Assembly (NCBI RefSeq): GCF_900005615.1
Contig: NZ_LN832562.1
Span: 186,001 to 250,000, forward strand
Direction: 5' to 3'
From: Paracoccus aminovorans
Lineage (GTDB): Bacteria; Pseudomonadota; Alphaproteobacteria; Rhodobacterales; Rhodobacteraceae
Length of the DNA: 64,000 nucleotides
Both the position numbers and the translations under genes were made by a program. Below the pieces are notes generated by a model, which was given only the letters and a program-made list of their open reading frames with translations, did not search any database and had not been told where the DNA came from. This document shows positions 61,525 to 64,000 of this stretch, in pieces; position 1 is the stretch's first letter; each line of letters opens with the position of its first letter.

Positions 61525-63054
61525 TCATTCCATCTCGGGGTGGCGGTTGACGAGCGTCTGCCGCCGGGCGCGCAGGGCCTCGATGCGTTCCTGCAAGGCG
61601 ACGATCTCGTCGTCCACGTCCTCGACATGCTGCGCGATCCGCTCATAGGTTTCTTGCAGCAGCAGCGCAGCCTCTTCGGGGGTCGAGGCGTTCGGCGTGT
61701 CGCCCCGCAGCGGCAGATTCGCGGTCTCGGGCAGGTAGAACGCGGTCACCAGCCCCGCCAGCGCGGCAAAGAGCAGATAATAGGCCGGCATCATCAGGTT
61801 GCCCGTCCGCTCGACCAGCAGGGCCGCGACGGTGGGCGTCATCCCGGCGATGATGACGGCGATGTTGAAGCAGCTGGCCAGCGCGCTGTAGCGGATGCGG
61901 GTCGGGAACAGCGCCGGCAGGGTCGAGGCCATGACGCCGGTGAAGCAGTTCAGGATGATCGCCAGGCACAGCAGCCCCAGGAAGATCAGCCCGGTGCTGT
62001 CGCTGCCGATCATGTGGAGCGCCGGGATCGAAAGGCACAGAAGCCCCAGGCTGCCCGCCAGCAGGAAGGGCCGGCGCCCGATCTTGTCGCTGGCGAAGCC
62101 CACCACCGGCTGGACGAACAACATGCCCATCATCACCGCGATGATGATCATCACGCCGTTCTCCTCGGAATAGCCGAGGCTGCCGGACAGATAGGTCGGC
62201 ATATAGGTCAGCAGCATGTAATAGGTGACGTTGGTCACCACCACCATACCGACACAGACCAGAAGCGGCTTGCGGTATTTCCGCGCGATCTCGCGCACCG
62301 GAACATGCGGGTGGTCCTGCACGTCGGCCTTGTCGCCGCGCTCCATCCGCTCCAGGTGCTGGATGAAGGCCGGCGTCTCTTCGGCGGCGTGGCGCAGATA
62401 AAGCCCGATCAGCCCCAGCGGTCCCGCGACCAGGAAGGGAATGCGCCAGCCCCAGTCCAGGAAGCGCGCCTCGCCCAGGATGGTCTGCAGCAGCACCACT
62501 AGGCCAGCGCCCAGCACGAAGCCGGCGATGGAGCCGAAGTCCAGCCAGCTGCCCAGGAAGCCGCGCCTGCGGTCCGGGGCGTATTCGGCGACGAAGATCG
62601 CCGCCCCGGTGTATTCGCCCCCGACGGAAAAGCCCTGCGCCAGCTTGCACAGCAGGAGCAGGATCGGGGCCCAGATGCCGATGGTGGCATAGGCGGGGAT
62701 CACCCCGATGCAGAAGGTGCTGGCCGCCATGATGATGATCGTCAGGGACAGCACCTTCTGGCGGCCGAAGCGGTCGCCCATCACGCCGAAGAAGACGCCG
62801 CCCAGCGGGCGCACCAGGAACGGCACCGAGAACGTCCCCAGCGCCGCGATGGTCTGGATCGCGGGCGATGCGTCGGGAAAGAACACCTTGCCCAGGGCAT
62901 AGGCCACGAAGCCGTAGACTCCGAAGTCGAACCATTCCATCGCATTGCCAAGCGCGGCGGCGGTGACCGCCTTCCTGAGCTTCACATTGTCGATGACGCT
63001 GATGTCATGGATCAGGAGCGGATCGGCGGGTGGCGTCTGCTGGGTATCCGTCAT
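61525..63054 (-). CDS. ProP-like proline/betaine:H+ symporter (MFS)
   Basis: 509-residue major-facilitator transporter with twelve helices. Family features are ALGNAMEWFDFGVYGFVAYAL in helix 1 (in two parts), MGDRFGRQKVLSLTI in the 2-3 loop, EYAPDRRRGFLGSWLDFGS, and the repeat loop ASDKIGRRPFL. The cytoplasmic C-terminus (about 469-509) forms a short coiled coil (VEDVDDEIVALQERIEALRA), which in E. coli ProP tunes osmotic activation. It probably takes up glycine betaine, proline betaine or a similar substrate, feeding demethylation pathways in this region. AAGGACAT precedes the ATG. Confidence 0.92.
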   Translation of the reverse strand: MTDTQQTPPADPLLIHDISVIDNVKLRKAVTAAALGNAMEWFDFGVYGFVAYALGKVFFPDASPAIQTIAALGTFSVPFLVRPLGGVFFGVMGDRFGRQKVLSLTIIIMAASTFCIGVIPAYATIGIWAPILLLLCKLAQGFSVGGEYTGAAIFVAEYAPDRRRGFLGSWLDFGSIAGFVLGAGLVVLLQTILGEARFLDWGWRIPFLVAGPLGLIGLYLRHAAEETPAFIQHLERMERGDKADVQDHPHVPVREIARKYRKPLLVCVGMVVVTNVTYYMLLTYMPTYLSGSLGYSEENGVMIIIAVMMGMLFVQPVVGFASDKIGRRPFLLAGSLGLLCLSIPALHMIGSDSTGLIFLGLLCLAIILNCFTGVMASTLPALFPTRIRYSALASCFNIAVIIAGMTPTVAALLVERTGNLMMPAYYLLFAALAGLVTAFYLPETANLPLRGDTPNASTPEEAALLLQETYERIAQHVEDVDDEIVALQERIEALRARRQTLVNRHPEME

Positions 63055-63329
63055 TCATATGTCCTTGTTCCGGCGGCCGCGGATGGTGCGGCCACTGATG
63101 AAGTGGTGCGTAAAAAATGCGGCGAGAACATGCGCGAGGCGACCGGCATGCGCAAGGCATGTCGGGCAGGTTGTGCCGTTTTTCGCGCAAGGCCGCGCGC
63201 AGAATGGATCTTTCCGCCGCGCTCGGGCCGGTCTGCCGGCGATCTGGGCGTCGCGGCCGGACGCGGCGGACCTGGGGACGCCGTGCGCCGGTCCTTCGGA
63301 CCGTAGCGGCAGCCGCGTCCTCCTGAGGG

Positions 63330-63737
63330 TCAGGTCACCCAGCCTTCCGCGCGGGCAATGGCCTCGACATCCGCTTTCAGCGCCTGGATGTCGAAATCGG
63401 GGATTTTCTTCGCCTCGATCAGGTCCAGCGAGCGCAGCATGCAGTCGACGACCAGCGCTTTGCGCCCGGCCTCGTCCGCCTGCCGGAACGCCTCGTTCGA
63501 GAGATGCAGGCGCAGGTCGAAGACCTTTTCCTTCCTCTTGAACTGCACCCGCTCGGGTGCGTCATGGCCGTCGAAATCGGCAGGAAGCATGCCGAACAGA
63601 AGGAACCATTTCTTCAATCCGGGACCGTAATCCCGCTCGCCCAGCCGGTCCTTCAGAACCCGGTTCATGGGCATGTAGATCTCGTTGAGTTGGCGGCCGA
63701 GCTTGCCGTGCCCGACGCTGGTGAAGAATATGTCCAT
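63330..63737 (-). CDS. Imm44-like immunity protein
   Basis: 135-residue soluble protein. Sequence pattern and length (NEIYMPMNRVLKDRLGERDYG, in two parts; VFDLRLHLSNEAFRQAD; LRSLDLIEAKKIPDFDI) resemble immunity protein family 44, which protects against a polymorphic toxin. The ATG at 63737 lies one base after the stop of the upstream toxin gene, the usual toxin-immunity arrangement. Longer open frames upstream are shadow of the toxin. It should bind and block the nuclease-like toxin tip. Confidence 0.7.
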   Translation of the reverse strand: MDIFFTSVGHGKLGRQLNEIYMPMNRVLKDRLGERDYGPGLKKWFLLFGMLPADFDGHDAPERVQFKRKEKVFDLRLHLSNEAFRQADEAGRKALVVDCMLRSLDLIEAKKIPDFDIQALKADVEAIARAEGWVT

Positions 63738-63738
63738 T

Positions 63739-64000
63739 TCAGTAGTCACACAGGTTGAGGCGGGGCCGGAAGCCGTGCCGGTTCTTGTACTGGACGATGC
63801 GCTCGTGTTGCCATTGGTGCATCTGCTGCTTGGTGCCCTTCTTGACCGGATCCATATAGACGTTGTGCTTGTCGTAATAGCTCTGGCTGTATCGGCGGAA
63901 GGGGTTCCGCTCGGTCGTCTCGCCGAACTTGACCGGCTGATGCGTGTCGCGGTCCCGCAGGATGTAGCCATAGGCCGGTTTCGTCGTCGCGTGGCTGTTG
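63739..64000 (-). CDS. Polymorphic toxin C-terminus, GIY-YIG/URI-like nuclease domain (5' end outside window)
   Basis: Only the last 86 residues are inside the window. They read AYGYILRD, VKFGETTE, RRYSQSYY and MHQWQHERIVQYKNRHG, ending NLCDY. This fits the URI-fold/GIY-YIG toxin type: Tyr in the YGYI strand, Gly-Glu-Thr, Arg-Tyr-Ser and a His-Glu pair as the likely active site. Such domains sit at the tips of Rhs, YD-repeat or filamentous-haemagglutinin-type proteins and cut nucleic acid in rival cells. The delivery domains lie beyond base 64000. The immunity gene follows directly. Confidence 0.75.
   Translation of the reverse strand, partial: NSHATTKPAYGYILRDRDTHQPVKFGETTERNPFRRYSQSYYDKHNVYMDPVKKGTKQQMHQWQHERIVQYKNRHGFRPRLNLCDY

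Overview
The window looks like an accessory catabolic region of a high-GC alphaproteobacterium, most likely a Paracoccus-type member of the Rhodobacteraceae. This is inferred from base composition, gene families and the mix of osmolyte and methylamine genes; no rRNA or tRNA gene is present to confirm it. The common theme is uptake and breakdown of N-methylated and cyclic-amide nitrogen compounds, interleaved with iron-uptake genes.

Layout. (1) 1-2624: a FecI/FecR-regulated TonB siderophore receptor, on the minus strand and cut by the window edge. (2) 2745-15232: a LysR regulator divergent from a long plus-strand operon with a quaternary-amine-type Rieske oxygenase, its ferredoxin reductase, an epimerase, an unknown protein, a DUF1116 protein, a glyoxalase-fold protein, an amidase and a four-gene polyamine-type ABC transporter. 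(3) 15326-20960: a FecBDE-like iron ABC operon led by trmO, divergent from a TonB receptor. (4) 21245-28347: creatinase, creatininase, a LysR regulator and a second polyamine-type ABC transporter, i.e. a creatine/creatinine-to-sarcosine module. (5) 28645-30176: an H-NS-like protein and an exported choloylglycine-hydrolase-family enzyme. (6) 30488-41688: a minus-strand trimethylamine dehydrogenase (TMADH) module with a TMADH, a membrane Fe-S protein of the DgcB type, a leucine-rich-repeat-variant protein, EtfBA, a GcvT-like methyltransferase, an EamA/DMT transporter and two very small proteins. A FadR-type GntR regulator lies divergently across an AT-rich region full of CAACCAAT/ATTGGTTG motifs. 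(7) 42793-47739: a leaderless periplasmic-binding-fold protein, an Asp/Glu/hydantoin racemase-family protein, an NCS1 permease and a second GntR regulator. (8) 47856-51979: a second FecI/FecR/TonB receptor set. (9) 52534-60657: hydantoinase/oxoprolinase HyuA and HyuB, an NCS1 permease with a zinc-ribbon tail, and an AmiC/AmiR sensor-antiterminator pair. (10) 61525-63054: a ProP-like betaine/proline symporter. (11) 63330-64000: an Imm44-like immunity protein and the end of its polymorphic toxin.

How it may work together (inference). Substrate-specific transporters bring in betaines, creatine, hydantoins and similar compounds. Rieske oxygenase, creatinase, TMADH and hydantoinase chemistry strips methyl groups or opens amide rings. 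ETF and the DgcB-like protein carry electrons from TMADH to quinone, and the GcvT-like protein may pass C1 units to tetrahydrofolate. Each module has its own regulator: two LysR, two GntR and one AmiC/AmiR pair. Several candidate operators and intercistronic hairpins are visible. No insertion sequence, integrase, CRISPR array or replication origin was seen.
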